In this document: positions 1 through 6,854 of the stretch, in pieces
Layout of the letters: every line of letters starts with the position of its first letter
Position numbering within the stretch: the stretch's first letter is position 1
DNA from: Vulcanimicrobiota bacterium
GTDB taxonomy: Bacteria > Vulcanimicrobiota > Vulcanimicrobiia > Vulcanimicrobiales > Vulcanimicrobiaceae
Length of the DNA: 15,915 nt
Direction of reading: 5' to 3'
NCBI GenBank assembly: GCA_014304965.1
Contig: JACRTZ010000237.1
Coordinates: 1 to 15,915 of the forward strand
The notes under the pieces: model-generated
What the model was told of the DNA's origin: nothing
What the model saw: only the letters and a program-made list of their open reading frames with translations
Databases searched by the model: none
Program-made: the position numbers and the translations under genes

Positions 1-2
1 AT

Positions 3-1352
3 TGGTGGGAGTCGGTGCTGACGATCTTCGTCGGCAGCGTGACGGTCATGGGTGCGATCTTGCTCGTGTCGCATGCCGGCACGAAGTACGGCATTCCTTA
101 TCCGGTGTTCGCCCGGTTGTGGTTCGGCACGACGGGAGCGCACGTTCCGGCGCTCGCGCGGGCGCTGATCGGCGCCGGCTGGTTCGGCATCAATTCATGG
201 TTCGGGGGTCAGGCGCTCGACGCGATCCTGACGCGCGTGCTGCCGTTCTGGTCGTCAATGGCGGTGAGCGTGCCGCTGCCCTCGCCCGGCACGTTCGCGG
301 TTCCGTTGCATCTCACGGTATCGTTCCTGATTTTCTGGGCGATCAACGTGGCCATCGCGACGCGCGGGCCGCAAGCCATCGGCCGGCTCGCGCAGATTTC
401 CGCACCGACCTTGGCCGTCGCGGCCGTAGGCTTGTTGATCTGGGCGTATTCGAGCGTGGGCGGATTCGGCCCAATGCTCTCGCAGCCCGCGACGATTCAC
501 GGGCCGTCCTTCTGGACCGCGTTCTTCCCATCGGTTATCGGCGTGATCTCGTTCTGGGCGACAATGGCGCTCAACATTCCGGACTATACGCGCTACGCAA
601 AGTCGCAGCGCGGACAGATGCTGGGCCAAGTGTGGTCCATGCCGCTGACGATGGCGCTGTTCTCGTTCGTCGGGATCGCGGTAACGTCGGCGACCGTGCT
701 GCTGTTTGGCAAAGCGCTCTGGAACCCGGTCGAACTGATCGTCAAATTCCCGCTCCCGGTCGTGCTCTTGGCCGGCGTGGTCGTGATCTTGTCGTCGGTG
801 ACGATCAACGTGGGCGCGAACGTGATGGCGCCCGCGCGCGCGTTTGAGAATATCTGGCCGAGCAAGATCACGTTTGCGATCGGGGCGGTCATCACGGGCA
901 TCTTGAGCCTCGCGACGATGCCGTGGTACATGCTCTCGACGTTCTCGACGTACATCTTCACGTGGCTCGGGACGTATGGCGCAATGCTGGGCCCCTTCGA
1001 CGGCATCGCGATCGCCGATTACTGGCTCGTTCGCAGCCGGCGGCTCGATCTCGCGCAGCTGTATTCGCCGGCCGGCATCTACTCGTACGCGAACGGATTT
1101 AACGTGCGCGCGGTCGTTGCGCTCGCGATCGGCTGGGGGATCGCGCTCCTGGGGCTCCGGATCGCGCCGTTGCAGTTTCTTTGGGCCGGCGGCTGGTTGT
1201 TCGGCCTCGGCGGAGGACTGCTGGCGTACTGGGCCCTCATGCGCGGTGAAAAGTCCGTCATCAGCGAAGGACGCTATGAAGCGATCACTCGCGACGAATC
1301 GCCGGTGAGCGGCGGAACGACGATTGCGAGCCCAATAGGAGCCGTACAATGA
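3..1352 (+). CDS. NCS1-family nucleobase/hydantoin/allantoin-type permease, 5' partial
   Basis: Integral membrane secondary transporter of the nucleobase:cation symporter-1 family, which imports cytosine, uracil, hydantoins, allantoin, thiamine or related compounds. The reading frame is open back to the window edge (it begins WWESVLTIF), so the true start lies upstream. Family marks are the block from about residue 22 of the visible protein (counting from the GTG at 15), with HAGTKYGIPYPVFARLWFG followed by RALIGAGWFGINSWFGG, then NIPDYTRYAKS in mid-protein and a C-terminal FDGIAIADYWLVRSRRLD. About ten to eleven hydrophobic segments are visible; the family normally has twelve, so only the first segment or so is missing. 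The stop overlaps the ATG of the next gene (ATGA), so the two are probably translationally coupled. The substrate cannot be read from the sequence; the aminotransferase and amidohydrolase-fold neighbours favour a nitrogenous compound. Confidence 0.9.
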   Translation, partial: WWESVLTIFVGSVTVMGAILLVSHAGTKYGIPYPVFARLWFGTTGAHVPALARALIGAGWFGINSWFGGQALDAILTRVLPFWSSMAVSVPLPSPGTFAVPLHLTVSFLIFWAINVAIATRGPQAIGRLAQISAPTLAVAAVGLLIWAYSSVGGFGPMLSQPATIHGPSFWTAFFPSVIGVISFWATMALNIPDYTRYAKSQRGQMLGQVWSMPLTMALFSFVGIAVTSATVLLFGKALWNPVELIVKFPLPVVLLAGVVVILSSVTINVGANVMAPARAFENIWPSKITFAIGAVITGILSLATMPWYMLSTFSTYIFTWLGTYGAMLGPFDGIAIADYWLVRSRRLDLAQLYSPAGIYSYANGFNVRAVVALAIGWGIALLGLRIAPLQFLWAGGWLFGLGGGLLAYWALMRGEKSVISEGRYEAITRDESPVSGGTTIASPIGAVQ

Positions 1353-2644
1353 AATTGCTCGGAAAAACCTCGAACGCGGCCCGCGCGAAGAAGCATCTGC
1401 CGCTTTCGCAGACGACGTATTATGAGGATCCGCTCACCCTGGTCGGCGGCTCAGGCACGCGCGTCCGCGACAACGAGGGGAACGAGTATCTCGATGCCTT
1501 TGCAGGCATCGCGACGACCACCCTCGGCTACGGCAATACCGAGGTCGCCGAAGCGGTCGCGGATCAGGCGAAAAAACTCGTCCACACCTCGACGCTTTAC
1601 CTCACCGACGAACTGCTCGACTACGTCGAAAAGATCGCCGACGTGGCGCCCGAGGGCATGACCAAAGCCTTCGTCACCAATTCCGGCTCCGAGGCGAACG
1701 AAACCGCCGCGCTGATCTCGCGTTCGTTCAAGAAGTCGGCGGATTTTCTCGCGCTCGAACACGCCTACCACGGGCGGACGCTGTACACGGTCGCGCTCGC
1801 CGGCCAAAGCCAGTGGCGCAATTTCGGACCCGACATGCCGCACGTGGCGTTCGTGCCGAATCCGTACTGCTATCGGTGTCCGCTCGGCCAAACGTATCCC
1901 TCGTGCGGCATTGCTTGCGCGAAGGCGGCCAAGCGGGTGATCGAAACGGCGACGAACGGCGCACCCGCCGCGATGATCGCGGAAACGTTCGCCGGCGTCG
2001 GCGGCATCATCGCGCCGCCGCTCGAGTATTTCAAGGTTCTCAAGGAAACGCTCGAGCCGTTCGGTACGCTCTTGATCGCCGACGAAGTGCAGACCGGCTG
2101 GGGCCGTCTCGGCGACGGGATGTTCGGCATCAATTCGACGTACGACGTGATTCCCGACATCATCACGTCGGCGAAAGGTGCGGCGAGCGGCATGCCGCTC
2201 GGCATCTGCATCACGCGCCCGGAGTTGGCGGATGCATTCAAAGGTCCGCACATCAACACGTTCGGCGGAAATCCGCTTTCAACGCGCGCCGGCCGCGTGA
2301 CGATCGAGGTGATTGAGAAGAAGGACTTAATCGCCAACGCCAAGCGTCAGGGCGCGCGTTTGCTTGCAGGCTTGCGCGATCTTCAGCAACGATTCCCGCT
2401 CATCGGCGACGTGCGCGGACGCGGTTTGATGATTGGCGTCGAACTGGTCAAGGACCCTGTCTCGAAAGAGTACGCGACCGCCGAAGCGGCCCGCTTCTTG
2501 GAGGAGATGCGCAAGCGCAAGATCCTCGTCGGCCGCGGCGGCCGTTGGGGCAACGTAATCCGCATTCAACCCGCGCTCATCTTCGACGACTCGGACACGG
2601 CTGAATTCTTGAAAGCCTTCGAAGCCTCGCTCGCCGCCCTGTAA
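1349..2644 (+). CDS. Class III PLP-dependent aminotransferase (AGXT2 / omega-amino-acid type)
   Basis: Cytoplasmic fold-type I, class III aminotransferase that moves an amino group from an omega- or alpha-amino acid to pyruvate, glyoxylate or 2-oxoglutarate. The length of 431 aa is normal for the family. Visible motifs are NSGSEANE (111-118, phosphate cup), AYHGRT (139-144, ring stacking), LIADEVQTGWGR (242-253) with the PLP-nitrogen Asp245, the Schiff-base lysine Lys276 in TSAKGAASGMPLG, and NTFGGNP (303-309). A cysteine pattern at 174, 177, 186 and 190 (CYRCPLGQTYPSCGIAC) is typical of AGXT2-like members and less so of GabT or ArgD. The start is fixed by AGGAG (1337-1341) seven bases upstream and by the ATGA overlap with the permease. 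With an NCS1 permease next door, a beta-alanine or beta-aminoisobutyrate to pyruvate transaminase in pyrimidine breakdown is a reasonable guess; 4-aminobutyrate and alanine-glyoxylate activities remain possible. Confidence 0.93.
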   Translation: MKLLGKTSNAARAKKHLPLSQTTYYEDPLTLVGGSGTRVRDNEGNEYLDAFAGIATTTLGYGNTEVAEAVADQAKKLVHTSTLYLTDELLDYVEKIADVAPEGMTKAFVTNSGSEANETAALISRSFKKSADFLALEHAYHGRTLYTVALAGQSQWRNFGPDMPHVAFVPNPYCYRCPLGQTYPSCGIACAKAAKRVIETATNGAPAAMIAETFAGVGGIIAPPLEYFKVLKETLEPFGTLLIADEVQTGWGRLGDGMFGINSTYDVIPDIITSAKGAASGMPLGICITRPELADAFKGPHINTFGGNPLSTRAGRVTIEVIEKKDLIANAKRQGARLLAGLRDLQQRFPLIGDVRGRGLMIGVELVKDPVSKEYATAEAARFLEEMRKRKILVGRGGRWGNVIRIQPALIFDDSDTAEFLKAFEASLAAL

Positions 2645-2649
2645 GCGGG

Positions 2650-3576
2650 ATGTTTGCAGCAGTTGCGCGTGCGCTGCTGCTGGCCTCGTCGCGGAACGCG
2701 TCACTCAACCGGTTTGCGCTGACGCACGGAGGGCGGCTCGGCGCGAGGCGTTTCGTTGCCGGCGAGAGCCTCGACGCGTTCGTGCCCGTCGTTCGGGAGC
2801 TGAACGCCGCGGGCTTTACCGTCGCGTCAGGGATCCTCGGCGAGGGGGTCTCAACGGAAGCCGAAACGGAGGCTGTTTGTGCCGAGTACCGCACGCTGCT
2901 CGATCGCATCGCCGACGAACGCTTGGGCGCGAACGTCGCCCTCAAACTGACGCACCTCGGGCTCGCAATTGACGAAGGCCTCGCGCTGCGCAACGTCCGC
3001 GGCCTGGTAGAATATGCGGCCGAGCGCGGCATCTTCGTGCGCATGGATATGGAAGAGTCCGCATGCGTCGAGCCGACCTTGCATATCTACCGCACGATGC
3101 GTTCCATCGGCGTCGACAATACCGGCGTCGTTCTTCAGGCGTATCTGTACCGCGCGATGGGCGACTTGGAAGCGCTCTTAGCGGTGCGGCCGAACGTGCG
3201 ACTCGTTAAGGGAGCCTATCTGGAGTCGGCGGCAGTCGCCTTTCCTCGCAAGCGCGACGTGGATCGGAACTACAAGGCGCTAATCGAACGCGCGCTTGCG
3301 GCTGACGGCTTTACGGCGATCGCGACTCACGACGAGGACGCGATCCGCCATACGATCGAGTTTGCACGCTCGCACGGCATTGCGGCGCGCGGGCGGTTCG
3401 AATTCCAAATGTTGTATGGAGTCCGCCCGGCGCTGCAACGCCGCTTAATCGCTGAGGAATATCCCGTTCGGGTCGCCGCCCCGTTCGGTGGCTCGTGGTT
3501 TCCGTACTTCATGCGCCGCCTCGCCGAGCGCCCCGCCAACGTGGCATTCATACTGGGAAGCATGCTGCGCCGCTAG
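2650..3576 (+). CDS. Monofunctional proline dehydrogenase (FAD-dependent)
   Basis: Oxidises L-proline to 1-pyrroline-5-carboxylate with FAD, passing electrons to the quinone pool; usually a peripheral inner-membrane enzyme. At 308 aa it matches the short single-domain PRODH of Deinococcus, Thermus and Bacillus, not the large bifunctional PutA. Family landmarks of the beta/alpha barrel are VALKLTHLG (96-104), FVRMDMEES (129-137), VLQAYLYR (161-168), VRLVKGAYLE (183-192), ATHDED (225-230), FEFQMLYGVRP (250-260), and the substrate-carboxylate arginines in MRRLAERP (288-295). The ATG is five bases after the aminotransferase stop, with only a weak GCGGG before it, so reinitiation is likely. No pyrroline-5-carboxylate dehydrogenase lies in the window, so the second step of proline oxidation must be encoded elsewhere. 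Function is well supported; the reason for its place in this cluster is not clear. Confidence 0.95.
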   Translation: MFAAVARALLLASSRNASLNRFALTHGGRLGARRFVAGESLDAFVPVVRELNAAGFTVASGILGEGVSTEAETEAVCAEYRTLLDRIADERLGANVALKLTHLGLAIDEGLALRNVRGLVEYAAERGIFVRMDMEESACVEPTLHIYRTMRSIGVDNTGVVLQAYLYRAMGDLEALLAVRPNVRLVKGAYLESAAVAFPRKRDVDRNYKALIERALAADGFTAIATHDEDAIRHTIEFARSHGIAARGRFEFQMLYGVRPALQRRLIAEEYPVRVAAPFGGSWFPYFMRRLAERPANVAFILGSMLRR

Positions 3577-3601
3577 CCCCAGCATAGTCGCCTGAGGAGC
3601 G

Positions 3602-4258
3602 GTGAGCACATTCAGCCCGGAGAGGCTTTCTTCGGCCGCGGCGAAGCCGTCACCCATGAACGATACGTCGAACGCAGCGCTCCTCTTGATGGACTACGAA
3701 CTCGGCATCTGCTCCGGCCCCAGCGCGGGCGAGGTCGAACGGCGAGGCGTACTGGCCCGCGCGGCGACGTGTCTGGATGCTGCGCGCAAAGCCGCCATGC
3801 CGGTGATCCACGTTCGGGTCGGATTCGTGGACGACTACACGAACAAAACGAGCGCATCGCCGCGCTTTGCGGGCATCCAAGAACGCAAGGGTTTGCTGCT
3901 CGGGACGCGCGACACCGAGTTTTGCGACGAGGTGAAGCCGGCATCCGGCGAGCCGGTCGTGACCAAAAGCTGCGTCGACCCGTTTATCGGCACCAACCTG
4001 ATGGAACTGCTGATCGGCCGCGGCATTCGCCGCGTGTACCTGGGCGGCGTTTCGACCAACATGGTCGTCGAATCAACGGCGCGCCACGCGGCGGATTCAG
4101 GCATCCACGTCACGGTGATCGAGGACATCTGTGCGAGCGGGGAAGCGGCGATGCACGAGTTTGCCGTAACGAAAACGCTCCCCATGTTCGGCGAACTCTG
4201 CTCGTCGGCAGAATTCATCGAACGCGCGGAGCATTCTGAACCGGGAAAGACCGCCTAG
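3602..4258 (+). CDS. Isochorismatase-fold hydrolase lacking the nucleophilic cysteine
   Basis: Member of the isochorismatase / cysteine-hydrolase superfamily (nicotinamidase, N-carbamoylsarcosine amidase, biuret and ureidoacrylate hydrolases). With the GTG start the protein is 218 aa. The expected Asp is at 31 (ALLLMDYELG) and the expected Lys at 122 (VVTKSCVDPF). The third catalytic position, normally Cys in G-V-A/S-T-x-x-C-V, is Val155 (GVSTNMVVESTARHA). A thiol-ester amidase mechanism is therefore not expected; true isochorismatases (EntB, PhzD) also lack this Cys. The start is uncertain. The GTG at 3602 has GAGGAG (3594-3599) only two bases away, whereas the ATG at 3656 has no clear Shine-Dalgarno but gives MNDTSNAALLLMD, a usual family N-terminus. 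The gene follows the PRODH gene after 25 bases and ends four bases short of the convergent dioxygenase gene. Substrate unknown. Confidence 0.85.
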   Translation: MSTFSPERLSSAAAKPSPMNDTSNAALLLMDYELGICSGPSAGEVERRGVLARAATCLDAARKAAMPVIHVRVGFVDDYTNKTSASPRFAGIQERKGLLLGTRDTEFCDEVKPASGEPVVTKSCVDPFIGTNLMELLIGRGIRRVYLGGVSTNMVVESTARHAADSGIHVTVIEDICASGEAAMHEFAVTKTLPMFGELCSSAEFIERAEHSEPGKTA

Positions 4259-4262
4259 CGAA

Positions 4263-5126
4263 TTAGAACGGCTTGTCGCCTGCCGTCTGTGCGCGGTGCA
4301 GCAGGCGGCGGCTTTCGGGGTCGAACGAATCGCGGCGATGCATGGCGCAGCGGTTGTCCCAGACGATGAGATCGCCGACTTGCCATTCCTGCGCCCAGGT
4401 ATATTCCGGCTGCACCGCGTGTTCGAAGAGCCGATCGAGCAGCGATTCGCTGTCCTCAAGTGAGAGACCGACGACGTACGCGTCCTTGCGGCGGCCGAGG
4501 AAGAGCGCCTTGCGCCCGGTCTTTGGATGCGTGCGCACGATCGGGTGCACTTCGCCCGGCGCTTCGCGCGGGTCGGTTACCTCCTTGTGGCCGGCGCGCA
4601 GAAATCCAGCGCTGTTGCGGCTGGAGTCGTGTTTGATCGATTTGCCGGCGATCGCTGTGCGCAGGTCGCCGGGCAGCGCATCGTAGGCGGCATACATGTT
4701 GGAAAACCACGTGTGACCTTGGCCCACCGGAATCTCGATGCCGTACAGGATGCTCGCGCTCGGAGGTTCGGGCTTGTACGACATGTCGGTATGCCAAATC
4801 GCTTCACCGTAGCCGAGCCCGCCGATCGCTTCGCCGCCGACCTTCACGTTCGAGATGACGTTGAGTTCGGGGAAGCCGTCGAGCCACGGTCTTCCGGTGG
4901 TGGTCATCGGCGCAAGATCGAGTTTGCCGAAGATCTTCGCGAACTCGACGAGCTGCGCATCGGTGAGCTTTTGGCCGCGGATCCGGATCACGATGTGATC
5001 GTGCCACGCGTTCAAGATCGCTTCGGCGGTCGCCGAATCGATCGGTTGCGACAGGTCGACGCCTTCGATATCGGCACCGAGCTTCGTTCCGGTCGGTTTG
5101 ATGGTGAGGTTGCTCGTGGCAGGCAT
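4263..5126 (-). CDS. TauD/TfdA-family Fe(II)/2-oxoglutarate-dependent dioxygenase
   Basis: Cytoplasmic non-haem iron oxygenase that couples 2-oxoglutarate decarboxylation to substrate hydroxylation; relatives desulfonate taurine (TauD) or cleave 2,4-D (TfdA). The length is 287 aa. The iron triad is His112 and Asp114 (WHTDMSYKPEPP) plus His263 (NRCAMHRRD). Arg274 and Arg278 lie 11 and 15 residues after His263, the spacing of TauD Arg266 and Arg270 after His255, which bind 2-oxoglutarate and the substrate acid group. The frame stays open far upstream, but the start is set by AAGGAG (bases 5134-5139, read on this strand) seven bases before the ATG at 5126, giving MPATSNLTIKPTG, a normal family N-terminus. 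It is the last gene of the leftward operon, 20 bases after the MmgE/PrpD stop. Family assignment is firm; substrate is not. Sulfonate, aryloxy acid and betaine-type substrates all occur in the family. Confidence 0.93.
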   Translation of the reverse strand: MPATSNLTIKPTGTKLGADIEGVDLSQPIDSATAEAILNAWHDHIVIRIRGQKLTDAQLVEFAKIFGKLDLAPMTTTGRPWLDGFPELNVISNVKVGGEAIGGLGYGEAIWHTDMSYKPEPPSASILYGIEIPVGQGHTWFSNMYAAYDALPGDLRTAIAGKSIKHDSSRNSAGFLRAGHKEVTDPREAPGEVHPIVRTHPKTGRKALFLGRRKDAYVVGLSLEDSESLLDRLFEHAVQPEYTWAQEWQVGDLIVWDNRCAMHRRDSFDPESRRLLHRAQTAGDKPF

Positions 5127-5133
5127 GGTGATT

Positions 5134-5139
5134 CTCCTT
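5134..5139 (-). promoter_or_regulatory. Shine-Dalgarno site that sets the dioxygenase start
   Basis: AAGGAG on the minus strand, seven bases before the ATG at 5126, in the 20-base gap after the MmgE/PrpD stop. It is one of the clearest ribosome-binding sites in the window and rules out the much longer upstream-open version of the reading frame, which would overlap the MmgE/PrpD gene by about 490 bases. Confidence 0.85.
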
Positions 5140-5146
5140 GGCTGGT

Positions 5147-6400
5147 TTAGATGCTGGAGACGGCGAGTTCGGAATCGGCCGTCGTGAAAAGCGAGTCGAC
5201 CTGCGCGCGAAGCGCGGCACCGTCGCTTCCGGCGCAGGCTTCGAGTTTGCGCGCGTACGCGCGCTCGTCCATGGGATTGAGCGGATCGCCGAGTGCGTAC
5301 TCGACGGTTTTCGTGCGGCCGCCGGCAACGACGGTGGCGGCCCATTTCTCCGGGTACATCGCATCGAGGGCCGAATCGACTTCCCACGTGACGTTCCGCT
5401 CCGCTTCGCGCAGACTTGCGACCGTTGCCGGTGAGAATGTCTCGAAGTCGACGCGTCCGTCGCGCGCGGCAGCCGCGATGATGAGCGGGAGGCTGAACGC
5501 GGCTTGACCCGCCGCGCCGTCGGAATAGAAGCCGTTCTGCTCGACGCAGATGCCGAACGTCTTGACGTGGATCGGGCCGTCGATCGGGCGCAGCGCGAAG
5601 ACGGCGTCGATTCCGGCTTGCACGGTGCGGCAGCACGGATACGGTTTGGTCGCGACCTCGGGCATGAGGAAACGGTCGAGGTCGCGCAGCGCGTCGTTCG
5701 CATCCCCGCCGAAGAGCGCGAAGAACCCGCCGTCGCGCGCTTCGAGCGCGTGTGTCGCGGCGCGCAGGCCGTTCTGCGCCGCCAGTGCCGACAGCACGCC
5801 CGCCCGAGCGGCGTTCGCGACTTGGAACGCCTTCGTGTCGGAATCGCCCGCGAGGAAGGCCCAGTTGCCCGACGCAAGCCCGACCGCGTGGCCCATCGCT
5901 TGCGCGATTCCATCCGCGTCGAGGTCGAGAACGCGTGCGGCCGCAACGGCCGCGCCGATCGCGCCCGTCGTCGCCGTTGCGTGCCAGCCCGCGCGCCGAT
6001 GCTCGGCGGCGCCGAGTGCGATGCCGAGACGAAGCATGATTTCATAGCCCGCGACGATCGCGGCCAGTTGCCGGTGCGCCGGCGCGCCGGCGAGCGCCGC
6101 TGTTTGCAAGACGGCGGGAACGACCACCGCGCCCGGATGCGTCTTGCTCCGCTTGTGCGCGTCGTCGTATTCCAGCACGTGAACGGCAAAGGCGTCGAGA
6201 AGCGCTCGGGAACCCGCGCCGCGTTCGCCCGCCAACGCGAGCGTGCGCTCGAGCGCGGCAAATTCGGCGGTCTTCCGTCCGGCAGCGGCGCACGCGAGTG
6301 CATCAAGGAGCGAAGCTCGCGTTTTTTCGCGCACGGCTTCGGGCACGCGTTCCCAGCTCAGCGAGGCGCCGTACTCCGCTACCCGCGGCGTCACGCTCAT
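5147..6400 (-). CDS. MmgE/PrpD-family protein (methylcitrate dehydratase / aconitate decarboxylase / iminodisuccinate epimerase family)
   Basis: 417 aa, slightly shorter than the usual 440-490. The family includes 2-methylcitrate dehydratase, cis-aconitate decarboxylase (ACOD1/IRG1) and iminodisuccinate epimerase, all acting on di- or tricarboxylates. Family marks are the N-terminal helical domain with LLDALACAAAG (31-41), YDDAHKRSKTHPGAVVVPA (78-96) with His88, DTKAFQVANAARAG (188-201) with Lys190, and KPYPCCRTVQAGIDA (252-266) with Lys252. By alignment from memory His88, Lys190 and Lys252 match catalytic residues of ACOD1 (His103, Lys207, Lys272). The His that often follows the KPYP block (TH..ID) is Gln261 here. 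The start ATG is one base after the tctB stop, so translation is probably coupled; no strong Shine-Dalgarno is seen. The specific reaction cannot be named, but the context of a carboxylate importer and a CoA-transferase fits a carboxylate substrate. Confidence 0.9.
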   Translation of the reverse strand: MSVTPRVAEYGASLSWERVPEAVREKTRASLLDALACAAAGRKTAEFAALERTLALAGERGAGSRALLDAFAVHVLEYDDAHKRSKTHPGAVVVPAVLQTAALAGAPAHRQLAAIVAGYEIMLRLGIALGAAEHRRAGWHATATTGAIGAAVAAARVLDLDADGIAQAMGHAVGLASGNWAFLAGDSDTKAFQVANAARAGVLSALAAQNGLRAATHALEARDGGFFALFGGDANDALRDLDRFLMPEVATKPYPCCRTVQAGIDAVFALRPIDGPIHVKTFGICVEQNGFYSDGAAGQAAFSLPLIIAAAARDGRVDFETFSPATVASLREAERNVTWEVDSALDAMYPEKWAATVVAGGRTKTVEYALGDPLNPMDERAYARKLEACAGSDGAALRAQVDSLFTTADSELAVSSI

Positions 6401-6401
6401 C

Positions 6402-6854
6402 TCAGAAACCCCACGGCCCGCTCGGCAACCCGATCGTGAGCACCTTTTCGAAGATGAGGTAGAGGCCGCCCGTCATTCCGATGCTGAACAGGAGTGTGCT
6501 CCACCACGAACCGGCGCGCAGCACGTTGAGGATCGCCATCAAGATCAGCAACGTGCTCGCGACGTAACCGAGGCGTGGCAGCAGCAGTGCGTACGCGATG
6601 ACGAGCGCCGCGACCGCAAGCGTGGTAACGTTAAAACCACCGTGATCTTCCGTAGACGGTTTCGAGAAGAGGATCGCAAGCACGGCAAACAGGATGAGCG
6701 CGCCGGCGAAGATCCGGGGAACGAACAGCGGGCCGATGTCGCTCGGCGACGTCGTGGCACCGTCGATCCTCGTACTCGCGGCAAAGACCGCGACGCCGAA
6801 GACGATCAGCGCGAGCATCACGCCGCGATCGTACGTGATCGCAAACCGCTTCAT
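6402..6854 (-). CDS. tctB: TctB, small membrane subunit of a tripartite tricarboxylate transporter
   Basis: 150 aa, hydrophobic, with four to five membrane segments (about 10-27, 45-62, 74-93, 96-113 and 120-137). This is the normal size and layout of the TctB subunit, which pairs with the large TctA channel subunit in the inner membrane. Sequence conservation in TctB is low, so the call rests mainly on size, topology and position directly after tctA. Its ATG overlaps the tctA stop (ATGA). The MmgE/PrpD start follows one base after its stop. Confidence 0.88.
   Translation of the reverse strand: MKRFAITYDRGVMLALIVFGVAVFAASTRIDGATTSPSDIGPLFVPRIFAGALILFAVLAILFSKPSTEDHGGFNVTTLAVAALVIAYALLLPRLGYVASTLLILMAILNVLRAGSWWSTLLFSIGMTGGLYLIFEKVLTIGLPSGPWGF

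Noticed and set aside
255..1349. 364-codon open frame on the minus strand opposite the NCS1 permease
   Set aside because: The product is Arg/Asp/His-rich with no domain or hydrophobic pattern; it is the antisense shadow of a well-supported membrane protein gene in GC-rich DNA.
5127..5636. N-terminal extension of the dioxygenase frame up to 5636
   Set aside because: It would overlap the MmgE/PrpD gene by about 490 bases; the strong Shine-Dalgarno at 5134-5139 and family length place the start at 5126.
4804..6306. 500-codon minus-strand open frame overlapping the dioxygenase and MmgE/PrpD genes in a different frame
   Set aside because: Ser/Arg/Pro-rich out-of-frame translation that contains neither family's motifs.
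5504..6439. 311-codon plus-strand open frame opposite the MmgE/PrpD gene
   Set aside because: Arg-rich shadow translation with no ribosome site or domain; the opposite strand carries the real gene.
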